From NCBI GenBank assembly GCA_977017575.1, contig CDRNVI010000024.1, positions 1 to 64,000 on the forward strand: a stretch of 64,000 nucleotides of DNA, read 5' to 3'. Each line of letters starts with the position of its first letter. Position 1 is the first letter of the stretch. The notes below the pieces were generated by a model, which was given only the letters and a program-made list of their open reading frames with translations, was not told the origin of the DNA and did no database searches. Both the position numbers and the translations under genes were made by a program. This document shows, piece after piece, positions 18,789 through 27,156 of the stretch. Source of the stretch: Paramoeba atlantica (Eukaryota > Discosea).

Positions 18789-19221
18789 TTACATAGTAAA
18801 AACATGTTCCCTAGGACTCCTTACAGCTTCCCGCGCGAGGAAGTCGTCGTCTCTGCGGCCAAAAGGCAGAAGGCTCATTCTTTTTGCCTTGCGCTTCCTC
18901 CTTCCTCTATGGTCTTGCGTACCCCTTCAAGTTGAAAAAAGAATACGTGGGGAATTTGAGTTTGCCAATCGCTTCCGAAGAAGGGGGTCTCGAGTCGTCC
19001 AAAAGGTGCGTTTTTCTTTCCTAAAACTATCTGTTTATGGTGCTGCCTTTGGTATTTTGCGAAAAAAACCTTTTCCGGGAAAAATTTTTTCGGGCCAAAT
19101 TTCGGGTCAAATTTTATTAATACTGGGTAGCCAGATAGTATCTCCCTCAATAGTACATTATTTATAACTGAGGAATGGGAGTAAAACTTGTACAAATCCA
19201 AGGCATCTCACAGGCTGTGAG
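18789..19221. other. Intergenic, no supported gene
   Basis: Contains short overlapping frames on both strands and no recognisable domain. It probably includes the 3' untranslated region of the alpha-SNAP gene. Confidence 0.3.
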
Positions 19222-20103
19222 TCACAGCTCGCAGCCAGACAACTCTAAAACGTTCCGTATGTGAAGAAGAAGCTTCGTGCGCACCTCATCCAAGGGATGT
19301 ACCTCTTTGTAATTTTGAATACTCATATCAAACAATTCCAAACTCTCTTCCTGAAAAGCCTGCGCAATTTGAGATAGAATTCGGTGTTCCCATGACTGTT
19401 GGGTAAAGAATGAATCAAGACGCTCATAATATCGCAAAGTCTCGTAGAAAGATGACACCCCTTCCTCCTTATTTAATGGACGGATGAGCGCCAAATGGCA
19501 CAAACCCGCCAGCAAAAGTTCCCTTCTCGCACACCCGCGAAGTACCCTATCATTAGCATACGTCTTTCCCACTTTCTCGTAAATCTCCAGAGCTTGGCGG
19601 TATTCCCCGGAGAGCGCGAGGAGTCGTGAAGCACGAAGAGAGATTTCGTCCGCCGTCCGTGCGCTACCCTCCCGGTGCCATAGTTTCGAACTTCGCTGAT
19701 ACCAATCTACAGCCCCCGTCGTGTCGCTTTGGAGCTCGCACGTCTCCCCGGCGGTGGTGCACAGCTTAGCGGCAGGCCCATTCCGCCCACGCGCCAAAAG
19801 TAGCTCCGAGGCCTTTTCCAGATAGCGCAGGGCCCGCGGGTCGCTACTTAAGTGATACATGCGAGCCGCGTTTCGAAGATCTTCTACAATGGAGTGCTCC
19901 TCATTGAGCTTGGCAGCCATGTCGTAGGCACGCGTGTACGACTCAGCCGCATCGGACCAATTTCCCGCAGCCTTATAGAGATTCGCGGCGGTGTTGAACA
20001 ACGTTCTGGCCTTTTCGTACTTGGAAGTGCCACCAAAAAGAGAAAACGTTTTTACGGTTTTTTCTGCTTTTTGCGTGATCGCATGAGCTTCATCAACGGA
20101 CAT
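19222..20103 (-). CDS. Alpha-SNAP (soluble NSF attachment protein)
   Basis: The 293-residue product matches the length of alpha-SNAPs. The protein binds cis-SNARE complexes and recruits the NSF ATPase for their disassembly after membrane fusion. It begins DEAHAITQKAEKTVK...FGGTSKYEKARTLFNTAANLYKAAGNWSDAAESYTRA, the characteristic first helical repeats with the membrane-binding FS/FG loop. It continues as TPR-like helical hairpins (AAKLCTTAGETCELQSDTTGAVDWYQRS). The C-terminal leucine-rich end (LLLHIRNVLELSGCEL) is the NSF-stimulating region. The ATG at 20101-20103 is the first in frame. The neighbour upstream is the proteasome alpha-4 gene on the same strand, 399 bases away. Confidence 0.9.
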   Translation of the reverse strand: MSVDEAHAITQKAEKTVKTFSLFGGTSKYEKARTLFNTAANLYKAAGNWSDAAESYTRAYDMAAKLNEEHSIVEDLRNAARMYHLSSDPRALRYLEKASELLLARGRNGPAAKLCTTAGETCELQSDTTGAVDWYQRSSKLWHREGSARTADEISLRASRLLALSGEYRQALEIYEKVGKTYANDRVLRGCARRELLLAGLCHLALIRPLNKEEGVSSFYETLRYYERLDSFFTQQSWEHRILSQIAQAFQEESLELFDMSIQNYKEVHPLDEVRTKLLLHIRNVLELSGCEL

Positions 20104-20502
20104 GGTAAAAAGTATTTAGGGTAGATTCCAAAGTGTACTTTCAAACCGAAAATTGTGAGATCAGTGGGGTTAAAATGTTGGCACACATAACGGCGTACAG
20201 TACTACTTATCTGACCCCACTTTTGGTTACCTAAAAATAGACAGAAGACAACGCATACGATGGAGTACTTGGCCTACTAAATAAAAGAGAAAATTGTCGG
20301 CCAACGCACATGTATAATCTTTGCAAAAAAATCGGCTCCAAGTCGAGAAATACCGAGTCTACAAAAGGGCAACCGAATGAATTAAAGAATGCGTTGTATG
20401 TTACTAAAAAAATGCAGCAACAACAAACACGACTAGCGAACTTACCATAAATATGTTGAATACAATCAAAAATAAACTGAATGACTTTTTTGCTGCATGC
20501 CA
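20104..20502. other. Intergenic region, alpha-SNAP 5' side
   Basis: No gene is supported; a short minus-strand frame has no homology. In a kinetoplastid this would hold the polyadenylation and trans-splicing signals between two genes. Confidence 0.35.
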
Positions 20503-21282
20503 TTATCTGGTATTTCCGATTTCTTCTGTTCCGTGTAGTTTCCCTGCTGCAGCAATGTACTCGTCCAATGCCCCTCCTTGAATCATTCGGAACCTCAGTT
20601 CAGGAGCCCCACTCGTATTTTCAAAGGAAAGCGTACTGACCTCGACCTTATCCTCCGACAGAGCCGCCACATCCAACACTCGAGAAACCGCCTTCAACGC
20701 GATCTGCACACCCTCCTGCAAACTCATCTCCTCCCTCCACTCCCCTTTCAGCACACTCTGCGCCGTGGTGCTGCCATTCCCAATCGCATGGGCTCTCCAC
20801 GCGGAGTAGTTCCCACTGGGCTCCGTACAGAACAACTGAAACCCCCCCACCTCATCATACCCAGCCAACAGAAACGACACCCCAAACGGCCGCAGCCCAC
20901 CGTACTGCGTGTAGCTCTGTTTTAAATCCGCCACACGCTGGGCCATAGCATCCACTGTGATCCCCTCATGGTAGGTAGCGCGGTGGGACTGCGCCACCCG
21001 GCGGGCGTACTCCACGAGTAGGTAGCTATCACTCGTCATCCCGGCCACCACCAGCGCAAGGTGGTCATCCAACATAAACATCTTATCCCCGGAGAGGGCA
21101 CTGCGGTCGCGGTCCAGCAACGGGGACGGGAGGCGCTTCTCCGCGACGAAGGCTACCCCGTGGTGGGGGGAGACGACCGCGATCGCACAGCCTGCGTGCT
21201 CGATGGATTGTAGCGCGTACTCCACTTGGTAGACCCGCCCCTCGGGGGAGAACATGGTGGTGCGCGAGTCGTACCGGGACAT
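20503..21282 (-). CDS. PSMA4: 20S proteasome subunit alpha-3 (PSMA4 type)
   Basis: This 259-residue protein is an outer-ring subunit of the 20S proteasome. The N-terminus YDSRTTMFSPEGRVYQVEYALQSIEHAG is the alpha-subunit signature, and SRYDSRTT is specific for the PSMA4 (alpha-3, yeast Pre9) class. Ntn-hydrolase fold segments follow: GVAFVAEKR, DDHLALVVAGMTSDSYLLVEYAR, YTQYGGLRPFGVSFLLAGYD and GNYSAWRAHAIGNGSTTAQSVL. Alpha subunits keep an N-terminal extension and have no catalytic Thr, as here. The start ATG is at 21280-21282. The gene has higher GC than its neighbours. Confidence 0.93.
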   Translation of the reverse strand: MSRYDSRTTMFSPEGRVYQVEYALQSIEHAGCAIAVVSPHHGVAFVAEKRLPSPLLDRDRSALSGDKMFMLDDHLALVVAGMTSDSYLLVEYARRVAQSHRATYHEGITVDAMAQRVADLKQSYTQYGGLRPFGVSFLLAGYDEVGGFQLFCTEPSGNYSAWRAHAIGNGSTTAQSVLKGEWREEMSLQEGVQIALKAVSRVLDVAALSEDKVEVSTLSFENTSGAPELRFRMIQGGALDEYIAAAGKLHGTEEIGNTR

Positions 21283-21652
21283 GGGAAGGGGGGAGAGAGA
21301 TTAAGAAAAGATTTCTTTCGTTTGCTAAAATCGTTTAATAAAAATATTTTTTTGAAGAGAATATGATATTTTTCAGAAAAGGAAAGCGGGTTGTGGAGGA
21401 AAAAAGGGGAGAAAGTGACAAGTAGTGGGAGCAGGTTGTAAGTGTGGGTGGCTGCTATATCACTGGCGTGCGAGGTTAATTCTCAGAGAATACTAAAGCA
21501 AATATTAGAACCCAATGTTGTTGTGGAAGTTAACAAACGAAGGATTGTAACGCATTCGGAGATGGGAGAAAAATGCAAAATTAAACTCTTGTGCTATAAT
21601 TTCGTTTTCAGTCCATTGCAATCTAGTTATCTGTAGATTAGAAGACGTACAC
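21283..21652. other. Intergenic region
   Basis: AT-rich; no gene is supported. Pyrimidine-rich sequence on the minus strand upstream of 21282 could serve trans-splicing. Confidence 0.35.
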
Positions 21653-23929
21653 TTACGCTTCAATTTTTCTAGATAGACGATACTGGGGTATCTGCCTTGA
21701 CATGCTTTCTCGTGGGCCTTGGCAAGCTCGGGAAAAAGCATCCGATGGAGGGACCTCGAGTGTGGCCTCCCACTGCGATGTCTGCCCAGATTTCGATAAG
21801 GTATTAAGTAGTTTGCCGCAGACTATGTTGTTTTTTATGGCCGCCTTCAAGGAATCGCTTTGTTCGAGAAATAGTGGATCAGAATTCTGGTGAGATCGTA
21901 CGGTGCTAGTTACATCTTCCAACCGCTCTAACGCCTGAAAGAAGAGAGAGAGCGTCCGTTCAAGCAACTTTTCTTGTCCCACCTCTTGTATGTTTAGTAG
22001 TGCTATTTGATAGGAAGCGTATGAAAAATAGGACGGACGAAGGAGGTATTCAAAGGGGCCAAAACGATGCTTATATTTCATTTCAAGGGAAGAAAGTGAC
22101 TTTTTTATGGTAGGTGCAAGAATTCCACTGCGCTGCAAATAGAAGTGTAACTTCAACACTGCATTCAGAGCTATACGCTGAACGTCTACTCGGAGCGCAA
22201 CAGTTGGTGTAGGGAAACATAGCTTCCTTTCCCTAACGATCGGGGAAAAAAGTCTCATCGCTTTAGGACTCCTCGGAATGAACTCACGAATTCGGTAGAG
22301 AGTCGTAGAAAACTCACACATGTGTGCCAAAATATAATCCATGTATGAAAACACAAAATTCAGCTCTTCATTAGCGAAAAGCTGCAATTCGATTCCAAGG
22401 ATAAGATATTCCATCATCAACCTTGTAGAAAGATCAACCACTAAAGCCGACAGAACCGCAGCTTGCTGTACTGAAGCGCACTGTTCGCATGAATTGCCAT
22501 CGGACATACCCTTTCCAATGTTTTGAGAATGCTCAACGCATAGCATGCCACCTCCTAATACGGTGGTGTCAATGTCCCACGCTTTTTGTTGCAGGCCTGC
22601 TAGCTCAGGAAATAGATTGGCAAGGCGCCGTCGATACTTTGCACGATTATGAAGAGAACAGTACATGAAATGTAGAAAAAATCTTCCGATGAGGTGAACG
22701 ACTTCACTTACCTGTGCTGAAATAATTTGCTTCTCTAGGTTTATATCCAGCAATTCCTGAGGCGGAGTTCGTGCAGAATGTTTTTTAAAGTCTCGAATCC
22801 TTTGATTGCGATATTCGCAGACTGCATGAAGAGTTTTCGTCTCGCCTTGAATAACTGCCGCAATAGTAGGGCAACCATAAGTGTCGGTCAACATAGACTG
22901 AACACAACTTATCATCGGTGCAATGCTCAAAAAGATTTCTTTCTCCGGGTCGTAAGTCAGAAGCATGAGCAGTGAGCGCGCTAAAAGGCAAGGTTGACGG
23001 GAACTGAAACTCAAAACGAAAGTGAAGTACTCTGCAAGATCTTTCCGGAGGAAATTAGTATAATATAGTATGATTTCAATATCCGAAACAATCTTTTGAA
23101 GGTAGAGAAAAATGTCATTTCTTTCCAGTGGCTTTAGCACACGCAAAGGAGTTAAAGTGGCAACCCATTTGAGAGTTACGGGGTGGAACATTTTTACCGA
23201 AGCCTCTGTACGCACGTCGGTACTGCGAAGTAAGCTTAGGCAGTTGGAAATGCTTTCCAGAGTTTGTGAAATTGATGTGGAAGGACAAACTTTGCGAGGG
23301 GGCAACTCGTTGAGTAAGCGTATGAATGATGAATGCAAGCTAAAGTACGCAATCAGTTGTAGTGATGCCCCTTGTTTTTCTAACAACTTGGCAGCCTCAT
23401 CGAGCGCTTCTAGGACGTTTTCAGTCGTATCATTGTGTAAGAGATCAAATCCGAAGGTATATACAGGAAACTCATCGTCCTCACGAACGTCTGCTCGCAT
23501 TAAAGTTTCCAATGTAAGTAGAAGAAAGCGAAGAACACCACGAAGGTAAGCATGTAAAATGGGACAAACACGTCTAAAGTCATCCATTCGAAAAAGATAC
23601 GGACAGGTGTATACTGTTTGCGGTAAGGACCGACCCTCTAACCACTGCACTTCGAGCCCCAGCATATTCTGCACAAACGATTGCATATCTTGATGAGATA
23701 TACCACTCAATTCGTCGTAAGTAAGAATGTTCCCACTCAATTGAAGTAACCTCAATGTTTTCACCTTTTGGTAGGAAACATTGCTGTCCGTCCGCGGATC
23801 AAGAATTTCTACCGCAGATATCAGATCGTGCAACTGCACACCTTCTGCAGTCGCAACTGCTCCGCGGGAAAGAGAAGCAGCTTCCGCTTTAAAGTCTCCC
23901 AACAAATCGCACGAGTTATCTTCTTTCAT
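21653..23929 (-). CDS. NAA35: N-alpha-acetyltransferase 35, NatC auxiliary subunit (Mak10)
   Basis: A 758-residue protein, close to the 700-750 usual for NAA35/Mak10. NatC acetylates N-termini beginning Met followed by a hydrophobic residue; NAA35 is the large scaffold that anchors catalytic NAA30 to the ribosome. The N-terminal VQLHDLISAVEILDPRTDSNV (residues 31-51) matches the Mak10 hallmark (LFEAMSAIEMMDPKMDAGM-like). The segment YLILGIELQLFANEELNFVFSYMDYIL (about 500-530) matches the GYELDLYxxxEYxxxYWYLxYLL block. The rest is helical and divergent. No NAA30 or NAA38 gene is in the window. A gamma-tubulin complex protein was considered but the N-terminal hallmark argues for NAA35. Confidence 0.8.
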   Translation of the reverse strand: MKEDNSCDLLGDFKAEAASLSRGAVATAEGVQLHDLISAVEILDPRTDSNVSYQKVKTLRLLQLSGNILTYDELSGISHQDMQSFVQNMLGLEVQWLEGRSLPQTVYTCPYLFRMDDFRRVCPILHAYLRGVLRFLLLTLETLMRADVREDDEFPVYTFGFDLLHNDTTENVLEALDEAAKLLEKQGASLQLIAYFSLHSSFIRLLNELPPRKVCPSTSISQTLESISNCLSLLRSTDVRTEASVKMFHPVTLKWVATLTPLRVLKPLERNDIFLYLQKIVSDIEIILYYTNFLRKDLAEYFTFVLSFSSRQPCLLARSLLMLLTYDPEKEIFLSIAPMISCVQSMLTDTYGCPTIAAVIQGETKTLHAVCEYRNQRIRDFKKHSARTPPQELLDINLEKQIISAQVSEVVHLIGRFFLHFMYCSLHNRAKYRRRLANLFPELAGLQQKAWDIDTTVLGGGMLCVEHSQNIGKGMSDGNSCEQCASVQQAAVLSALVVDLSTRLMMEYLILGIELQLFANEELNFVFSYMDYILAHMCEFSTTLYRIREFIPRSPKAMRLFSPIVRERKLCFPTPTVALRVDVQRIALNAVLKLHFYLQRSGILAPTIKKSLSSLEMKYKHRFGPFEYLLRPSYFSYASYQIALLNIQEVGQEKLLERTLSLFFQALERLEDVTSTVRSHQNSDPLFLEQSDSLKAAIKNNIVCGKLLNTLSKSGQTSQWEATLEVPPSDAFSRACQGPRESMSRQIPQYRLSRKIEA

Positions 23930-24558
23930 GGAGGCTATTGGAATGATAACGTAATGATTTAGAAAAATGTTTTATTTACTACGTTAGTGTAATACATACA
24001 TGTACCTCCCGCTGGAAAGAATCACCTGTAAGCGTCTTCTATACTAGCACAAAAGCACGCCGTACTTAAGATAAATGATCATACTCAAGATTGAAAGAAA
24101 AAAATATTCTCTGTGACACACCAAATGTTAATGAAGACATTCTTTTTTTTTTGAGAGACATTTTTGAAAGGCATTCTTGGTGCTTTCATCGTCAATAGAA
24201 TACGACGAATAATTTTCCCCACTTTTTGTCTTATGTCCCTTTTAATCGCATCATCAATCTTTTTTTCAGTATACATAGGGTTTTCAATGCTTTCAAAATA
24301 GAAGAATAAAGGGGTTAATCTAAGTAAAAATGGGACAGCAAGAATGTACTTTTTTAATGTAATTGTTTTATGTAAATATTTTCCTCTTGTCAAAAAACCG
24401 ATGCCCTGTTCACAAGAAGATAAATTATTGCAGTAAGATTAATTTTTCCACTGGCCCACCGGAAGCCTACACCCCCGCCCCTCATAAATTAGATGCCATA
24501 TACGTTTAATTGTTTTGTATAACATGTACTTAACATTGATAAGATTCTGCAAAACATA
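23930..24558. other. Strand-switch intergenic region
   Basis: Separates the minus-strand NAA35 gene from the plus-strand H4-like gene. In a kinetoplastid, this divergent layout is where transcription starts are expected. I see no obvious motif. The only long frame is the doubtful one listed separately. Confidence 0.4.
24085..24393 (-). CDS. Doubtful small protein
   Basis: A 102-codon minus-strand frame between NAA35 and the H4-like gene. It has a hydrophobic stretch (LAVPFLLRLTPLFFYF, about residues 18-33) and a basic C-terminal half (KRDIRQKVGKIIRRILLTMK). I recognise no family. AT-rich sequence makes chance frames common here. Confidence 0.25.
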   Translation of the reverse strand: MTRGKYLHKTITLKKYILAVPFLLRLTPLFFYFESIENPMYTEKKIDDAIKRDIRQKVGKIIRRILLTMKAPRMPFKNVSQKKKNVFINIWCVTENIFFFQS

Positions 24559-24846
24559 ATGGGACCCAACTCATTGAGAAGAGACATTAAAGTAAGAAGA
24601 ACGCTCGATGAGGTCATCAGAGGAGAAGTTGCCGGTCCGGCACGAATTGCAGTTGTAAGACCGTCTATTGCGAGAAAAGGAGTGCTTTGCAGAATTACAC
24701 GCGCTGGAGTCAGATACGTACACAGTGGACTTGTACTCGAGGAATTTAACAGAATGCATCGCAAGTGCCTAGAAGAAGTGATCGGAAAAGACGTACTAAA
24801 TCGAGTTACTCTCGGTATTGTAGAACCCACAAATGTTCTTGTGTAA
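24559..24846 (+). CDS. Divergent histone H4-like protein
   Basis: A 95-residue protein. The central part RITRAGVRYVHSGLVLEEFNRMHRKCLEEVIGKDVL can be aligned with histone H4 [35 protein letters not shown]. It conserves R..R.GV, SGL, EE, L and LE.VI across helices 1 and 2 of the histone fold, and RVTLGIVEPTNVL may match the H4 KTVTAMDVVYAL strand-helix. The N-terminal 30 residues are related only loosely to the KVLRDNI region. The acetylatable Gly/Lys tail and the C-terminal LYGFGG are missing. It is the only well-supported plus-strand gene in the gene-rich half. It could be an H4 variant or another histone-fold protein. Confidence 0.6.
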   Translation: MGPNSLRRDIKVRRTLDEVIRGEVAGPARIAVVRPSIARKGVLCRITRAGVRYVHSGLVLEEFNRMHRKCLEEVIGKDVLNRVTLGIVEPTNVLV

Positions 24847-25096
24847 AACATAAATCAACAAAAGTATTGAAAATTATTAAATAAATGAGAGTTACTACTC
24901 TAGAAAAGCTGAACGTTTGTATATAAAACGATTGTCGCGTAGAAAATTAAACAACTGGATTGTGACCAGTAGGCTATCTTAGAGGGGGGGCCACGCGTCT
25001 GTGGTGATCGGCAGAATATGGCAGAAATGGGCAATAATCTGCTGTTAACGAGGACTGCAGCGGAGAAAAAAAGTCCCATGTGAAAAAAAAATCGGT

Positions 25097-25110
25097 GCCG
25101 CTTCGCGGCG
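25097..25110 (-). terminator. GC hairpin plus T-tract cassette 3
   Basis: On the minus strand a GCCGC-GAA-GCGGC core is followed by ACCGAT and TTTTTTTTT. Same orientation as the other copies. Confidence 0.4.
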
Positions 25111-25411
25111 TAAGTCCTCAGTTACTTAATCGTGACATCCAGCATGTACTTTGTGCTAAAAAAATGTTCTTTGCTAAAAATGTACGAAAATTATGTTAGA
25201 TGTGTGTTAAAAGTCTTAATTTTTTAGTATTTGCCTTGTTTTGATTGCAGTTCGAGAGCTTACTTCACCACATGATTTTTTTTTCAGGTGCACCAAGCCA
25301 CACACCATGATACGTGATGAGGTCGAGGATTGACTTTGCAAGCCCTTCCTCGCGAAGCGTCACCCGGCATACAACATAGTCGTCGTAGGTCCAAACATTG
25401 AAAAACAAAGT

Positions 25412-25920
25412 TGAAAAAAATGGGGGGTCCAGGGGGGGCATATGCTCTTTAAAAATCTTATGTTTCGAAATCCAGCGAAGGGAAGTATTAGAGTACGCCG
25501 CAGCGATAATTCCCCCCCCCCACTTGGGGGTGACCCCCCCCCCTGGTACGCGTAGGAGGGGCCCGACAAGTTCGAAATTCCAAAAAAAATCCAAAAGAAA
25601 AGTAAAAATATTATTTTTCCTAAATCGACTCCTAAAACATATTTTAAGAGTTTGGGCTACCATTCTACGACGGTTTTTTCGTCAGGTGCGCCTCCTACCC
25701 CTACTGGTAAGGCATCAAAAGCAGCCCAAATTTGAGTCAAAATTTCGCTTTTTTGGCCCAAAAATCGGGCATTTTCACCCAAAAAATTGTATTATTCGTG
25801 ATCTTTTTGGCAATTTTTTTTTTTAGTCGCTTCATTAAACGCGGGAGTAGTTTTCAACTCGAAGCACGCAACATGAGTGACTTCTACGTTGAAAACAACC
25901 ACCGCGTTTAATGTCCCGTT
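25412..25920. repeat. 535-bp dispersed repeat, copy 2
   Basis: Homologous to 17996-18530 over its length, with small deletions. The terminal foldback is preserved in part (25838-25862 against 25890-25913: ATTAAACGCGG, AGTTTTCAAC and complements). A further partial repeat, CGTTTAATGTCC, follows. Confidence 0.65.
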
Positions 25921-26067
25921 TAATGTCCAGTAGGTGTTTGGGCGGGTGGGGGTATTTGGGCGGGGTGAGGGCGGTTGCAAGGGAGCGAATGTGGAGGGTG
26001 ATTGCGGGGTTGGATGGACTGAAAATCAACGCACTCATGAACAAAAAAGCACCTTTCTCTCCCAAAA

Positions 26068-26145
26068 AGTATGCCCCCTCAGTAACAAGGATTTGATCCA
26101 TTTTGATCCAAAATCGATTCTATTACTGGAGGGGCATATAAGCAC
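26068..26145. repeat. Small foldback with ATGCCCC/GGGGCAT ends
   Basis: TATGCCCCCTCAGTAAC at the left and TTACTGGAGGGGCATA at the right are inverted repeats, and AAAATCGA lies between them. Its ends resemble those of the 314-bp element at 47630-47943 (TACCCCCCCC..AGTAAGAG), so it may be a short relative. Confidence 0.5.
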
Positions 26146-26178
26146 CAAATCAAAAAAAGCTTTCCACACAAAAAAAGC

Positions 26179-26194
26179 GCGCCGCTTCGCGGTG
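26179..26194 (-). terminator. GC hairpin plus T-tract cassette 4
   Basis: GCGCGCCGCTTCGCGGTGC on the plus strand is preceded by A7. On the minus strand this is a hairpin with one weak pair, followed by TTTTTTT. Same orientation as the others. Confidence 0.4.
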
Positions 26195-26445
26195 CGGGGC
26201 AGGTTCCAAAAATAAAGTACGCCTCAAAAGGACGAAACCCCTGCGATCGGCAGAATATGGCAGTGTCGCATTGGCGGTGGCCCCCCCTCTTAGTATCGCT
26301 GGATCATTGTTAAATAAAAAAGCTTTTCCAGAATCGCACTAATAAGTTATTTTGCTGAAACAACTTAAAACTTACATACTGAAAAAAAACCACTGTTTAG
26401 GGCTGTTTCAGAATTTTAGGCCGTAGCCCCCCATGTATCGACTTT

Positions 26446-27156
26446 CTAGAATTCTACAATTTTAGTATTTTCCCATTTCCAATCCTTTATCGACATTGGA
26501 ATTTTTAGCCAAAACCAGTCGCCCTCTAGATTCGGATTGTTATGAAGATATACTTCTTCAATTTGGTCGGGAAAGAAATCCAGTTCAACAGAACCGGTAA
26601 ATAAATTATCGTTCAGACGTAACACACGAAGAGTGGATGGAAAATTATAGAAATCTAGTGCTCCGGTCAGAGTGTTATGAGAAACGTCCAATACTTCAAA
26701 AGTTTGCGGCAAACCGCGAAGTCGAATCTCTCCGGATAGCAAGTTGTGATCTAATAGAATGTGTTTAATTGATCGAGGTGCTTCGGAAAACTGAATAGTT
26801 CCTGTCAAACAGTTATCTCGTGCGTTTAATACTTCGAGTTGTGGGGGCATAATAGCGAGCGCAATGCTTCCTCGGAGAAGATTCCTGCCAATATAGAACC
26901 CCTCGATCGTCGTTGGAGCATGCTTCCAGTTTATTTCCCCCTCAAGTCTGTGATTCTCGAGATCTACGCTAACGACATTACGCTCTTCATCACATGAAGC
27001 GAATTCCCACTCACAGGAAGAAAGACTCGTATTGTACAAAGGATCTGGGCTAGTAATATTCTGTAGCATGCGTATCAAGTCATATTCTACAGGCATAGGG
27101 ATATTTCGTGCTCTTCCTCGCTGGAGGCCTTCGTAAACCAAGTTTTGAAGAGACAT
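26446..27156 (-). CDS. Leucine-rich repeat protein
   Basis: A 236-residue protein of the same design as the one at 15532-16134. The N-terminal domain reads EYDLIRMLQNI...SSCEWEFASCDEERNVVSVDLENHRLEG. About seven repeats of 22-24 residues follow: PxxIxxxxLxxNxLxGxIxLxxxPxxLxxLxxxxNxLTG. A short C-terminal WKWENTKIVEF tail ends it. There is no obvious signal peptide or membrane anchor. The ATG is at 27154-27156. The two LRR proteins share the CEW...C cap and the GSIAL repeat but are clearly divergent, so they are family members rather than recent copies. The function is unknown. Confidence 0.7.
   Translation of the reverse strand: MSLQNLVYEGLQRGRARNIPMPVEYDLIRMLQNITSPDPLYNTSLSSCEWEFASCDEERNVVSVDLENHRLEGEINWKHAPTTIEGFYIGRNLLRGSIALAIMPPQLEVLNARDNCLTGTIQFSEAPRSIKHILLDHNLLSGEIRLRGLPQTFEVLDVSHNTLTGALDFYNFPSTLRVLRLNDNLFTGSVELDFFPDQIEEVYLHNNPNLEGDWFWLKIPMSIKDWKWENTKIVEF

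Larger units (their letters stand above)
24978..26293. mobile_element. Inverted-repeat element E2
   Basis: Terminal inverted repeats of 17 bases with one mismatch (CTTAGAGGGGGGGCCAC) lie at 24978-24994 and 26277-26293. Just inside them, a 19-base direct repeat (GATCGGCAGAATATGGCAG) occurs at 25006-25024 and 26245-26263. GC-hairpin cassettes lie at 25097-25110 and 26179-26194. Nested inside are the second copy of the 535-bp repeat (25412-25920) and a small G/C-run foldback (26068-26145). There is no transposase. It sits between the H4-like gene and the LRR gene. Confidence 0.6.

Noticed and set aside
21653-23929. Gamma-tubulin complex (GCP) protein
   Set aside because: Length and helical nature fit, but the N-terminal LISAVEILDPRTDSNV and the later GIELQLFANEELNFVFSYMDYIL blocks are those of NAA35/Mak10.
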